Of a DNA stretch of 9,507 bases, positions 1-7,580 are shown in pieces. The DNA lies in NCBI GenBank assembly GCA_947367165.1, contig CANBCO010000005.1, positions 1 to 9,507 of the forward strand, written 5' to 3'. The position numbers and the translations under genes are program-made. The notes under the pieces are model-generated. The model made no database searches and was not told the origin of the DNA. It saw nothing but the letters and a program-made list of their open reading frames with translations. Position 1 is the stretch's first letter, and the number at the start of each line of letters is the position of its first letter. This DNA comes from an uncultured Coriobacteriaceae bacterium (GTDB taxonomy: Bacteria > Actinomycetota > Coriobacteriia > Coriobacteriales > Atopobiaceae).

Positions 1-709
1 AGACAGTATAGCGCATGATTTTGTGCGCGCTAACATTGAGACGCGTTCGTGCATTAACATTCTAGACTCCAACTTGGTATCCACTGAAGTGCTTGAAGGG
101 GGATGCGAAGTGACTGCCCAAGATGCCGAGAAACTCACCGCTAAAGTAGCAGAGCTTGCAAAGCAAGCTGATGTCGTAACGTTTAACGGCTCTTTGCCCA
201 AAGGAATGCCCAAAGATGCCTACGTCTCACTTATTGAAACCGTTAAAGCTGCTGGCAAGCCTTGCATTTTAGATACGAGTGGCGAATCACTACTAGCTGG
301 TGCCAAAGCACTTCCCACCGTCATGAAGCCTAACGAAGACGAGCTTGCACAGCTCACCGGAGAAGCTACCGAGGATGAAGCGGCGGTTTTATCGGCGGCG
401 CAAAAACTGCATGCAAGCGGCGTAGATACCGTCATTATCAGTTTGGGAGCAAAAGGCGCGGTTATGGTCTGTCATGAGGGCGTATTCAAGGGAACACCGC
501 CTGCTATAGAAGTGGTGAATCCGGTTGGGGCAGGCGATACGGTGGTAGGCGTCTTTGCCGCAGCTATGGCGCATGGGGTTTCTCGGAAAGAATCGCTTAA
601 GATGGCACTTGCCTCGGCGACCGCTAATTGCCTCACGTCAAAAACGGGCAGTTTTGATCCAGAAACGGCGCGCGATTTAGCGCAAAAAACAGAGATTGTA
701 AGCTTGTAA
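1..709 (+). CDS. PfkB-family sugar-phosphate kinase (1-phosphofructokinase / tagatose-6-phosphate kinase type), 5' truncated
   Basis: The reading frame is open from base 2 to the TAA at 707-709, so the gene starts outside the window. The visible 235 residues are the C-terminal two thirds of a roughly 310-residue ribokinase-fold kinase that phosphorylates a hexose phosphate with ATP (fructose-1-P to fructose-1,6-bisP, or tagatose-6-P to tagatose-1,6-bisP). Seen in order: an ETRSCINI strand (bases 38-61), a GSLPKG loop near 190-207, a VMKPNEDEL segment near 320-346 typical of the FruK/LacC branch, an IISLGAKGA strand, and the PfkB signature PVGAGDT at 521-541 with the catalytic-base Asp at 536-538. 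The tail (TANCLTSKTGSFDPE) looks slightly more LacC-like than FruK-like, but I cannot separate the two. No sugar transporter or aldolase is visible to settle the substrate. The first ATG at base 23 is internal and is not a plausible start. Confidence 0.88.
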   Translation, partial: DSIAHDFVRANIETRSCINILDSNLVSTEVLEGGCEVTAQDAEKLTAKVAELAKQADVVTFNGSLPKGMPKDAYVSLIETVKAAGKPCILDTSGESLLAGAKALPTVMKPNEDELAQLTGEATEDEAAVLSAAQKLHASGVDTVIISLGAKGAVMVCHEGVFKGTPPAIEVVNPVGAGDTVVGVFAAAMAHGVSRKESLKMALASATANCLTSKTGSFDPETARDLAQKTEIVSL

Positions 710-712
710 AGT

Positions 713-731
713 ACGCATTTAAAAAATGCGT
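713..731. terminator. Small perfect hairpin between convergent genes, possible bidirectional terminator
   Basis: ACGCATTT (713-720), a 3-nt loop AAA, then AAATGCGT (724-731) form an 8-bp perfect stem just after the kinase stop and before the stop of the opposing membrane-protein gene. Placement fits a shared terminator, but neither strand has a clear T-run after the stem, so it would be weak. This call rests on position and symmetry only. Confidence 0.35.
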
Positions 732-758
732 CCGAGAAAAGCGCCTATATCAGCCAAG

Positions 759-2375
759 CTATTCTAGTGAATCTAGCTTCTCCATAATGTGTGAAAGCAC
801 ATAATCAACAGCCATGGCCGCCACCGGAAGCAGGCAGAGCCAAAACGGAAGCACGTAGATGGTTTGGCCTTCCCATAAGAGAAAGACTAGAAAGCCCGTT
901 ACAAAACATGCAGGTAAAATGAGCTTTTCTGCCGCTATTTTTTGTTTTAGGAGTATAAAAAAGCCAAAGGTAGCTGCAATAGAGAGAGCGATTTGTGCGC
1001 CTCCATATAAATCGCGACCAGTATTTTGAACGGTAATGAGCGCGTTAGTATAGGCACGGTCGTTAACTAGTTCATCTGGCTGGTTAATTTCCAGGTAGTA
1101 CATAGTAGAGGCATAGTCGGGCTGGGTCCATTCTGTTACAAGCTTGTTTGTAAAAAACAGAAACGCTTCACCTGGATGTGTCGCCCAGTACGCAAGCGAA
1201 TCGGGGATGCTTGGAATAGTATTGGTGGTGCTTGTCGAATCTTCTCCCAGCACCTCTTGTGCGTATTTTTCTGAGACTTCGGTGTTATACATGCCATTTC
1301 CTTCTGGATTAATTCCCATTTCAATCCAGCTTGTTTTTGGCATGCCTTCGCCAAAGTCTAGCCCAACTTGATTTTCTACAAGCTGAACTGGAAGCACACA
1401 GCTTATATTGGCGCACAGAAGTACAGCTACAGAAAGCAAAAACGGCCATGCGCATCTTTGCTGGATGGCCCAGACAAGCCAAACGACTACAAAAGCAAGA
1501 GCAAAAAGAATGTGCGTTGCTTTTAACATAAGGCCGCACGAAAGAGGTAAAACGCTTAAGGAAAGTAGGAGGTAACGACGCTTTTTTTCAGCCTGCATGG
1601 CAAGGTATTGCAGATGTAGCGCGCCCATTACAAAGCCTAATCCAAGCCAGTTTCCGTATGTATACGATACATAGTTTAACAATGGCCAACATGAGATAAG
1701 AAAGAAAAAGGCAAGTTTAAAAACACGCTCGCTTTTTACTAAGCTTTCCGAGAAAACCGCCAGCACATAGATGGTGTACAAAATGGCAGCGAGGTTTAAA
1801 AGGCGCATAGCATATACGGCTCCCGCTTCTCCAAAAAGTGCATGTAATACTTCAGAGCAGGTAACGAGCCCCAGCTGAAACGGATAGATAGAAAAGTACA
1901 CTGCTGGCGTCCAATTGTGGTCTACCTCCATAGTAGAGGGAGTTTCCAAAAAATAGGTCTGGTTGTGGGCAAGTGCTGCTTTGCCTGACTCCCAGCACAT
2001 ATATGCGTCTCCCCTAGAGGGCTCTGCGCCTGAGGTAATAACAATATATATCATGTAAGCAGCTGCTGCAATAAAGCCAACAAGCAGCAAGGTTTTTTTA
2101 GAAAACCGGTCGGATTCATGCCAAAACAACCAGGTGAGTGCAACAAAAAGAAAAACTGAGAAAAACCCAATAATCAACGAAATGTTAGGCTTGAGAAGCG
2201 AACCTGTATCTAGAATATAGCCAGTTGTTCCAATGGATGAAAATGAAACTTGAATGGTGAAGCAAAAAATGAGGACAGAGAGAATGGCTGCAGCTATAAG
2301 TGCGAGAGAGAGACATATTCTTCCTAGAACTGTGGCTATAGTGTGAGTAAGGTATGTGGTATCTGCTTCTTTCAT
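759..2375 (-). CDS. Polytopic membrane protein, probable GT-C-type glycosyltransferase
   Basis: About 538 residues with roughly 12 hydrophobic segments: three near the N-terminus (about 20-43, 65-85, 95-114), six in the middle (about 185-333) and three near the C-terminus (about 459-530). GT-C enzymes use polyprenyl-phosphate sugars on the outer face of the membrane and carry an acidic residue in the first long outside loop. Here SRGDAYMCWESGKAAL follows TM3, with Asp about 123 as candidate. A YPFQLGLV motif and, in the large loop at about 333-457, a SWIEMGINPEGNGMYN stretch resemble bacterial family-39-like mannosyl/glucosyltransferases of Gram-positives. The substrate is unknown; surface polysaccharide or teichoic-type glycan would be a guess. 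The ATG (complement of 2373-2375) was preferred; an in-frame TTG three codons upstream (2382-2384) is possible, and neither has a clear Shine-Dalgarno. It is convergent with the kinase and divergent from the suf operon. Confidence 0.6.
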   Translation of the reverse strand: MKEADTTYLTHTIATVLGRICLSLALIAAAILSVLIFCFTIQVSFSSIGTTGYILDTGSLLKPNISLIIGFFSVFLFVALTWLFWHESDRFSKKTLLLVGFIAAAAYMIYIVITSGAEPSRGDAYMCWESGKAALAHNQTYFLETPSTMEVDHNWTPAVYFSIYPFQLGLVTCSEVLHALFGEAGAVYAMRLLNLAAILYTIYVLAVFSESLVKSERVFKLAFFFLISCWPLLNYVSYTYGNWLGLGFVMGALHLQYLAMQAEKKRRYLLLSLSVLPLSCGLMLKATHILFALAFVVVWLVWAIQQRCAWPFLLSVAVLLCANISCVLPVQLVENQVGLDFGEGMPKTSWIEMGINPEGNGMYNTEVSEKYAQEVLGEDSTSTTNTIPSIPDSLAYWATHPGEAFLFFTNKLVTEWTQPDYASTMYYLEINQPDELVNDRAYTNALITVQNTGRDLYGGAQIALSIAATFGFFILLKQKIAAEKLILPACFVTGFLVFLLWEGQTIYVLPFWLCLLPVAAMAVDYVLSHIMEKLDSLE

Positions 2376-2567
2376 ACTTAGCAATGGTAGCTTTTACACC
2401 AAAGAAGAGCAAGGGTTGTCCCGCGTTTTCGTTCAGGCTTTACCTAAACGATACTGGTCTTCTGTGTGCCATGTATGGATTTGAAATGTTAGCTGCTGTT
2501 ATTGGAGATCAGCTTGCTTAGAAAAGGGCTCGCAGCCAAGAAAACAAAGATGGGGTCAGGCAGAGTT

Positions 2568-2596
2568 TTAAGAGCTGTAAGCTACTAGGCTATTAG
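2568..2596 (+). promoter_or_regulatory. Weak candidate promoter for the suf operon
   Basis: TTAAGA (2568-2573) and TATTAG (2591-2596) each match 4 of 6 bases of the sigma-70 -35 and -10 consensus, with 17 bp between. An overlapping TAGAAT (2594-2599) matches 5 of 6 but lacks a -35 at proper spacing. The position, about 60-90 bp before sufC, is reasonable. The match alone would be expected by chance at a fair rate in DNA of this composition. Confidence 0.25.
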
Positions 2597-2645
2597 AATT
2601 CTCGCTGCAGAGGATGGCAAAAGCGGGTATCCTAATAGGTGAGAG

Positions 2646-2650
2646 AAAGG
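2646..2650 (+). promoter_or_regulatory. Ribosome binding site that sets the sufC start
   Basis: AAAGG (in GAGAAAGG) lies 6 nt before the ATG at 2657. The longer frame opens at a GTG at 2639, but that start would put this site inside the coding region and adds MRERQC, which is not family-like. The ATG at 2657 is therefore preferred. Confidence 0.65.
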
Positions 2651-2656
2651 CAATGT

Positions 2657-3409
2657 ATGGCGATATCGAAACCGCTTATTGATATTACAAATGTTACGGC
2701 TTTAGCCGGGGAGAAAGAGATTCTCCATAACGTTTCGCTTGCGCTTGACGCTGGTACCTGTCACGTGTTGATGGGACCTAATGGTGCGGGCAAGTCGACG
2801 CTTGGTCACGTCATCATGGCAGACCCTGAGTACACGCTGTCATCGGGCAGCATTGCGTTTGAGGGAAAAGATATCACAGACATGCCAACGTACAAGCGCG
2901 CGTTGGCTGGCATCTTTTTATCTTTTCAGGCACCTGTCGAAGTTCCGGGGGTGCCACTGTACAGCTTTTTGCGCACCATTTGTGCTGCTCGTCCGGAGCT
3001 CAAGATGACGGCGCGCCAGTTTAGAAAACATGTTCACGAGCTCGCAGATGAGCTCGAGATGGACGAGGCTTATCTCACGCGCGATTTGGGGGTGGGTTTC
3101 TCGGGTGGAGAGAAAAAGAAAGTTGAAATGTTGCAGTTGCTCTTATTGCAACCAAAGCTCGCCATTTTGGACGAGACAGACTCTGGCCTTGACGTAGATG
3201 CGCTTTCGGTGGTTTCTAAGGGAATTGATGCGTACCGCAAATCGTGCGACGGAACACTTTTGATTATCACGCACAATACACGCATTTTGGAGCGCGTTTC
3301 AGTGGATCGCGTGCACGTTATGGTGGACGGACGCTTGGTCGACGAAGGCAACGCAAGCCTCATTTCTCGCATTGATGCCCACGGGTTTGAAGCGTATACG
3401 CAGGAGTAA
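2657..3409 (+). CDS. sufC: SufC, Fe-S cluster assembly ATPase
   Basis: Cytoplasmic ABC-type ATPase of the SufBCD scaffold. ATP hydrolysis drives conformational change in SufB-SufD during Fe-S cluster assembly; it is not a transporter subunit. At 250 residues it has the usual family length. Seen in order: Walker A GPNGAGKST (40-48), Q-loop Gln in FLSFQAP (91), ABC signature FSGGEKKKVE (148-157), Walker B LAILDE with catalytic Glu173, D-loop SGLDVD, and the H-loop His206 in IITHN. The FSGGEKKK form and the DETDSGLD stretch after Walker B are characteristic of SufC rather than import/export ATPases. It is the first gene of a five-gene operon. Its stop is 3 nt before the sufB ATG, and the sufB Shine-Dalgarno (AGGAG, 3402-3406) lies inside its last codons, which points to translational coupling. 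Confidence 0.96.
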   Translation: MAISKPLIDITNVTALAGEKEILHNVSLALDAGTCHVLMGPNGAGKSTLGHVIMADPEYTLSSGSIAFEGKDITDMPTYKRALAGIFLSFQAPVEVPGVPLYSFLRTICAARPELKMTARQFRKHVHELADELEMDEAYLTRDLGVGFSGGEKKKVEMLQLLLLQPKLAILDETDSGLDVDALSVVSKGIDAYRKSCDGTLLIITHNTRILERVSVDRVHVMVDGRLVDEGNASLISRIDAHGFEAYTQE

Positions 3410-3412
3410 GGT

Positions 3413-4837
3413 ATGTCCGAGAAACGCGCCAAAAAACGCACTGAAGTCGCAGACATTGACCGCTCGCTGTATGATTTTAAGAAAAGCGAAGAGGGGTATG
3501 AGCGCTTTGACGATGGGCTTTCGGCTGATATCGTGCGTGAGATTAGTGCAAAAAAAGATGAGCCGCCCTGGATGCTTGATTTGCGCCTGCACTCGCTTGA
3601 GCTCTATGAGCAAATGAAGATGCCTTCTAATTGGGGTCCAAGCATAGCGGGCCTTGACATGAAAAACATCTCGACGTACGTGACGAGTGGATCTGCCCAG
3701 GTAGACTCGTGGGAAGAGGTGCCAGAAGATATTAAGGATACGTTTGAGCGGCTAGGGATTCCAGAGGCTGAGCGCGAAAGTTTGGCGGGCGTGGGCGCGC
3801 AATACGATTCTGAGCTGGTCTATCACAATATGCGAGAAGAAGTGGCAGAACTTGGCGTGGTGTATTCGGGAATTGAGGAGGCGCTCCATGGGCCGTATGC
3901 GCCGCTTATAAAAGAGCACTTTATGAAGCTTGTTCCGCCTACAGATCATAAGTTTGCAGCGCTTCATGGGGCAGTTTGGAGTGGCGGTTCTTTTGTATAC
4001 GTACCGGCGGGCGTGGACGTGCCGTTTCCTTTACAGAGCTATTTTAGGCTGAATGCGGCTGGAGCTGGGCAGTTTGAGCACACGCTTATTATTGTGGAGC
4101 CGGGTGCAAACGTGCACTTTATTGAGGGTTGCTCGGCGCCTAAGTATAACGTGGCGAATTTGCATGCCGGTTGTGTTGAGCTTTACGTGGCAAAAGGTGC
4201 GCGACTTCGCTACTCCACTATTGAAAACTGGTCTAAGAACATGTACAACTTGAATACCAAACGTGCCCGGGTTGAGGCGGATGGTGTGATTGAGTGGATA
4301 AGTGGCTCGTTTGGAAGCCATGTGGGCTATCTGTATCCGTCAAGTTTGCTGATGGGCGAGCGTGCACGTTGCGAGTTTACAGGTATCACCTTTGCTGGTG
4401 CTGGGCAGAACCTGGATACGGGCTGCAAAGTGCATATGGCAGCTCCAGATACGCGTGCGAGCGTCTCGACTAAGTCCATCTCTAAAAGCGGCGGGATTTC
4501 TACTTTTAGAAGCTCGGTTGTGGTAACGCCTAAAGCCGAGAATGCCCGTACGACGGTGAGCTGTCAGTCTTTAATGCTTGATGATGAGAGTGTGAGTGAT
4601 ACTATTCCTGCGATGGATGTGCGAAATGCGACGGCCCAAATTGGTCACGAGGCTACGATTGGCCGCATTAGCGATGACACCATTTTTTACCTTATGAGCA
4701 GAGGCATTGCAGAAGAAGAGGCACGCGCAATGGTGGTAAATGGCTTTGCTGAGCCCATTAGTAAAGAGCTTCCGCTTGAGTATGCAGTAGAGATGACAAA
4801 TCTTATAAAACTTGAGATGGAGGGGGCGATTGGATAG
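3413..4837 (+). CDS. sufB: SufB, Fe-S cluster scaffold protein
   Basis: Scaffold subunit of SufBC2D on which sulfur and iron are assembled into a nascent cluster in the cytoplasm. The 474 residues form a full-length SufB with an N-terminal helical part, a central beta-helix (SGGSFVYVPAGVDVPFPLQSYF and STIENWSKNMYNLNTKRA are SufB-typical) and the C-terminal SufBD domain. By alignment from memory to E. coli SufB, the conserved acceptor Cys405 corresponds to Cys384 here (SCQSLML, codon at 4562) and Glu434 to Glu413 in IGHEA. An N-terminal CxxCxxxC motif, present in some SufB proteins, is absent. Its own ribosome site overlaps the end of sufC. The TAG is immediately followed by the sufD ATG with no gap. 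The product is clear; only fine functional detail is inferred. Confidence 0.96.
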   Translation: MSEKRAKKRTEVADIDRSLYDFKKSEEGYERFDDGLSADIVREISAKKDEPPWMLDLRLHSLELYEQMKMPSNWGPSIAGLDMKNISTYVTSGSAQVDSWEEVPEDIKDTFERLGIPEAERESLAGVGAQYDSELVYHNMREEVAELGVVYSGIEEALHGPYAPLIKEHFMKLVPPTDHKFAALHGAVWSGGSFVYVPAGVDVPFPLQSYFRLNAAGAGQFEHTLIIVEPGANVHFIEGCSAPKYNVANLHAGCVELYVAKGARLRYSTIENWSKNMYNLNTKRARVEADGVIEWISGSFGSHVGYLYPSSLLMGERARCEFTGITFAGAGQNLDTGCKVHMAAPDTRASVSTKSISKSGGISTFRSSVVVTPKAENARTTVSCQSLMLDDESVSDTIPAMDVRNATAQIGHEATIGRISDDTIFYLMSRGIAEEEARAMVVNGFAEPISKELPLEYAVEMTNLIKLEMEGAIG

Positions 4838-5869
4838 ATGAAAACAGATGCGATGACAACATTAGAGCACGTCAACGCTGCTCCTGCGCAAACGTGGAAT
4901 TGGTTGCGCATAAACGAGCGCACGGTTGAAGTGCCAGCGATAGCTAACATTTCTAATGGAGCTGACCTGCAAAAATACGCTTCCGAGAAAATCGTCCCTG
5001 AATTTCGCGACCTCTTAAGTGGGGCCGGAGCGCAAGCGGGTGCCTGGATCGACTTGGCAGCCGATACCGTTAAAGAGGTGCGTATAGCAGCTGGTACGTC
5101 TCAAGAAGTCCTGCTCTGTCTGGGAGAAAATGAGCACGTAGCTCGCGTTTTTGTACAAGTTGAAGCCGGGGCCTCAGCACATATATGCGTGCTTTGTTTT
5201 GGGCAGAACTTGAGTGCCCATAACGTGCGCGTGCTTGTGGAAGAAGGGGCTGTCTGTCACTATGATATGCTTATCGCAAAAAATGTTACTGGACGTCATC
5301 TGGAGAGTTTCTCGGCGAGGGTAGAAAAAGATGCAAGGTTACAGATGCATCAATATGTACTTGGAAGCACACTTTCGCTCAGTGGGACGTATGTGGAGCT
5401 TGTTGGGGACAATGCACAATTAGAGCAGGTTATTAGGTATATGGGAGAGGGCAAAGACGAGCTTGATATGACAAGTACCTGCATACATTACGGCAAAAAC
5501 ACCAAGAGCGAGATTGTGGCTACGGGGGTTTTAGACGATGAAGCAAAGAAAGTGTTGCGTGCCACAATTGATTTATCGCGCGGATGCAAAGGAGCTGAAG
5601 GAAGCGAGAATGAAACGGTGGTTTGCGCTGGTAAAGGGGTTATTAATAAGACGCTTCCCGTCATTTTGTGCTCAGAGGATGATGTAGCCGGAAATCACGG
5701 AGCTACTATTGGTTCTTTCTCACCTGAACAGCTTTTTTACTTAGCTACACGCGGGATTTCTCCTGATGAGGCAATTGATTTATTAAAAGAGTCCCTGTTA
5801 GAAGAGGCGCAAGCGCATTTACCCAAGGAAGCGCAAGACTACATAGAGAAGTGGAGCGAACGTGGATAG
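4838..5869 (+). CDS. sufD: SufD, Fe-S cluster assembly scaffold partner
   Basis: Paralog and heterodimer partner of SufB in the SufBC2D complex. The 343 residues comprise a short N-terminal part with TWNWLRINERTVEVP, a repetitive beta-helix rich in hydrophobic/acidic strands, and a C-terminal SufBD end NHGATIGSFSPEQLFYLATRGI. His287 in NHGAT (codon 5696-5698) lines up with E. coli SufD His360, which is needed for cluster formation. The protein is short compared with E. coli SufD (about 420 residues); most of the deficit appears to be N-terminal. The ATG directly abuts the sufB TAG, and a GGAGGGGG run (4819-4826) sits 11 nt upstream. A second in-frame ATG at 4853 is possible. It ends in an 8-bp overlap with sufS. 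Calling it SufD rather than a second SufB rests on operon position, short length and lack of the SufB Cys motif. Confidence 0.92.
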   Translation: MKTDAMTTLEHVNAAPAQTWNWLRINERTVEVPAIANISNGADLQKYASEKIVPEFRDLLSGAGAQAGAWIDLAADTVKEVRIAAGTSQEVLLCLGENEHVARVFVQVEAGASAHICVLCFGQNLSAHNVRVLVEEGAVCHYDMLIAKNVTGRHLESFSARVEKDARLQMHQYVLGSTLSLSGTYVELVGDNAQLEQVIRYMGEGKDELDMTSTCIHYGKNTKSEIVATGVLDDEAKKVLRATIDLSRGCKGAEGSENETVVCAGKGVINKTLPVILCSEDDVAGNHGATIGSFSPEQLFYLATRGISPDEAIDLLKESLLEEAQAHLPKEAQDYIEKWSERG

Positions 5870-7145
5870 TAAAAAGACACCGCTTACAAAAGCACCCCGC
5901 CTGGATGCTCGTGAGGCTTCTGATATTACAAAAAATCCTTATAAAGTAGACTTTTCCCTGCTCGCGTCCGATGAAAATTTGCACTATTTAGATTCTGCTG
6001 CCACGGCGCAGCGTCCTGAAGCGGTTGTAGAAGCTCAAAAGCGCTTCTATGAAAACGTAAACGCGAATGCTTTGAGAGGGCTATACGAACTGAGCGTTGA
6101 GGCGACTCAGCTGGTAGAAGATGCACGGCAAACTGTTGCTCGTTTTATTCACGCAAAAAGTCCGCGCGAAGTTATATTCACCAAAAATACCACTGAAAGT
6201 CTTAATCTTGCAGCTCACAGCCTTGGCGAGCTTTTACTCAAGCCAGGCGACAATGTGGTCGTGAGCGTGTTAGAGCATCATTCTAATTTTTTGCCCTGGC
6301 AAATTGCTGCTAAAGCACATGGTGCTGAGTTTAGGGTGATTCATCCAAACAAAGACGGCCACTTTACAGAAGAAGAACTAGCCGAGAAAATCGATGATCG
6401 CACAAAGGTAGTGGCTATAGCGCACGTTTCAAACGTACTGGGAACTATCGCTCCTGTGGAAAAGGCCGCAGAGATTGCACATGCCCACGGTGCGGTTTGT
6501 GTACTTGATGCCGCTCAGTCGGTTCCGCATATGCAGGTAGATGTACAAAAACTAGGCTGTGACTTGTTGGCTTTTTCTGCCCACAAGGTTTTTGGTCCTT
6601 TTGGCGTAGGTGTGCTTTGGGGACGCCTTGAGCTTTTAGAAGCAATGCCGCCGTTTTTGACTGGTGGCGAGATGATAGATTCTGTAAGCGAAGAGGGGGC
6701 AGTGTGGGCACCTGTGCCGCAAAAGTTTGAGTCAGGAACTATGGACGCCGCAGGAATTGCTGGCACGGCAGTGGCGTTGCACTATCTTGAAGAAGTGGGT
6801 ATGGAAGCGGTTGAAGCGCGCGAAAAAGCGCTGGTGAGCTATTTATACCAGCAGCTTTCTGCACTTCCTTTTGTGCACGTGTTAGGACCAAAAGATGCTT
6901 CCCGGCGCGTAGGCGTTGTGAGTTTTACAGTTGATGGCATTCATCCTCACGATGTGGCAAGCTTGTTGGATTCCAAGCATGTCTGCATTCGCGCAGGTCA
7001 TCACTGCGCAGAGCCGCTACATGTGTGGGTTGGGGCAGAAAGTACTAATCGGGCCTCGGTTGCGTTTTATAATGATAAGGCAGATATTGATGCGCTTATT
7101 GAGGCGCTCACCTACGTGTGGGAGGTTTTTCATGGATCAAAATAG
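5862..7145 (+). CDS. sufS: SufS, group II cysteine desulfurase
   Basis: PLP enzyme that removes sulfur from cysteine, giving alanine and an enzyme persulfide. Numbering from the GTG at 5862 gives 427 residues, about 20 longer than E. coli SufS because of an N-terminal extension. Key residues by alignment: His139 stacking on PLP (LEHHSN), Asp216 and Gln219 (LDAAQS), Schiff-base Lys242 (SAHK, codon 6585), Arg377 and catalytic Cys382 in RAGHHCAEPL (codon 7005), and Arg397 (NRAS). The conserved HRGxH (E. coli 55-59) is LRGLY here (71-75). The GTG start is supported by GGAG (5853-5856), 5 nt upstream, and by its 8-bp overlap with sufD. The gene overlaps sufU by 14 bp. The short loop around the catalytic Cys and the downstream sufU mark the SufU-dependent type. 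Confidence 0.95.
   Translation: MDSKKTPLTKAPRLDAREASDITKNPYKVDFSLLASDENLHYLDSAATAQRPEAVVEAQKRFYENVNANALRGLYELSVEATQLVEDARQTVARFIHAKSPREVIFTKNTTESLNLAAHSLGELLLKPGDNVVVSVLEHHSNFLPWQIAAKAHGAEFRVIHPNKDGHFTEEELAEKIDDRTKVVAIAHVSNVLGTIAPVEKAAEIAHAHGAVCVLDAAQSVPHMQVDVQKLGCDLLAFSAHKVFGPFGVGVLWGRLELLEAMPPFLTGGEMIDSVSEEGAVWAPVPQKFESGTMDAAGIAGTAVALHYLEEVGMEAVEAREKALVSYLYQQLSALPFVHVLGPKDASRRVGVVSFTVDGIHPHDVASLLDSKHVCIRAGHHCAEPLHVWVGAESTNRASVAFYNDKADIDALIEALTYVWEVFHGSK
7121..7125 (+). promoter_or_regulatory. Ribosome binding site that sets the sufU start
   Basis: GGAGG sits 6 nt before the ATG at 7132, inside the last codons of sufS. It picks the 143-residue SufU over a longer open frame reaching back to 6931 that merely shadows sufS. 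Confidence 0.85.
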
Positions 7146-7563
7146 CATTTATGGGCCGGTCTTGCTCGATCACGTTTCGCACCCAGATCATGCAGAAGAA
7201 CTGTGTGATGCTACTCACACGCAACAAGGAGTGAACCCAACGTGTGGAGATGACCTTACCATTTCAATGCGCATTTCGGATGACGGTACCATTGAGGATG
7301 TGGTTTGGACAGGTTCTGGCTGTGCTATCTCTAAGGGCTCGGCCGACATCATGGCAGATCTTCTCATTGGAGAAACGCTTGATGAGGCTCGCCACCTAAG
7401 TGATTTGTTTGGGCGCATGGTGCGAGGTGAAGAGTTAAGCGAGGCCGAGAAGGACGAGTTAGATGAGGCAATGAGTTTAGAGAGCATTTCTCGGATGCCT
7501 GCACGCGTTAAATGTGCCGAGCTTGCGTGGCGCACCATGGATGAGATGCTTAAAGAGGTCTAA
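7132..7563 (+). CDS. sufU: SufU, zinc-dependent sulfurtransferase partner of SufS
   Basis: IscU-fold protein of 143 residues that accepts persulfide sulfur from SufS and hands it to SufB. In Gram-positive SUF systems it acts as a sulfur shuttle rather than a cluster scaffold. Zinc ligands of the Bacillus subtilis type are all present: Cys38 and Asp40 (NPTCGDD), Cys64 (GSGCAIS) and Cys128 (RVKCAELAW). The acidic insert at about 81-112 (ETLDEARHL to DELDEAM) is the roughly 20-residue insertion that separates SufU from IscU. The start was fixed by the GGAGG site, and the first 14 bp overlap the sufS end. It is the last gene of the operon. Its TAA stop forms the loop of a perfect 6-bp hairpin. 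No sufT, sufA or regulator follows. Confidence 0.95.
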   Translation: MDQNSIYGPVLLDHVSHPDHAEELCDATHTQQGVNPTCGDDLTISMRISDDGTIEDVVWTGSGCAISKGSADIMADLLIGETLDEARHLSDLFGRMVRGEELSEAEKDELDEAMSLESISRMPARVKCAELAWRTMDEMLKEV

Positions 7564-7569
7564 GACCTC
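7555..7569 (+). terminator. Hairpin with the sufU stop codon in its loop
   Basis: GAGGTC (7555-7560), loop TAA, GACCTC (7564-7569) make a perfect 6-bp GC-rich stem. A T-run (7581-7586) follows 11 nt later, too far for a textbook intrinsic terminator. It may instead act with the T-rich repeat units downstream to end the suf transcript or protect its 3' end. Confidence 0.4.
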
Positions 7570-7580
7570 GCCGCGTGTAC

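Larger units (their letters stand above)
2376..2656. other. Divergent intergenic region before the suf operon
   Basis: This non-coding stretch must hold the promoters of the membrane-protein gene and of sufC. I see no convincing Rrf2/IscR- or SufR-type palindrome, no riboswitch and no credible small gene. A 16-codon ATG frame at 2471-2521 has no ribosome binding site. The best, weak, promoter candidate is listed separately. Confidence 0.5.

Noticed and set aside
1144..1531. Plus-strand open frames opposite the membrane-protein gene
   Set aside because: They are antisense shadows; the minus-strand frame has continuous transmembrane segments and family-like motifs.
2471..2521. 16-codon ATG frame in the suf upstream region, possible leader peptide
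   Set aside because: No Shine-Dalgarno, no regulatory codon run, and no attenuator-like hairpins linked to it.
3070..3613. Antisense open frames of 128 and 104 codons over sufC/sufB
   Set aside because: Both lie wholly opposite strongly supported genes, have no family-like sequence, and overlap each other.
6931..7131. In-frame extension upstream of sufU (210-residue frame)
   Set aside because: It shadows sufS in another frame. The GGAGG site and family-typical N-terminus place the start at 7132.
7215..7538. Antisense 107-codon frame over sufU
   Set aside because: Mirror of the conserved sufU coding sequence; low-complexity Ser-rich product with no ribosome site support.
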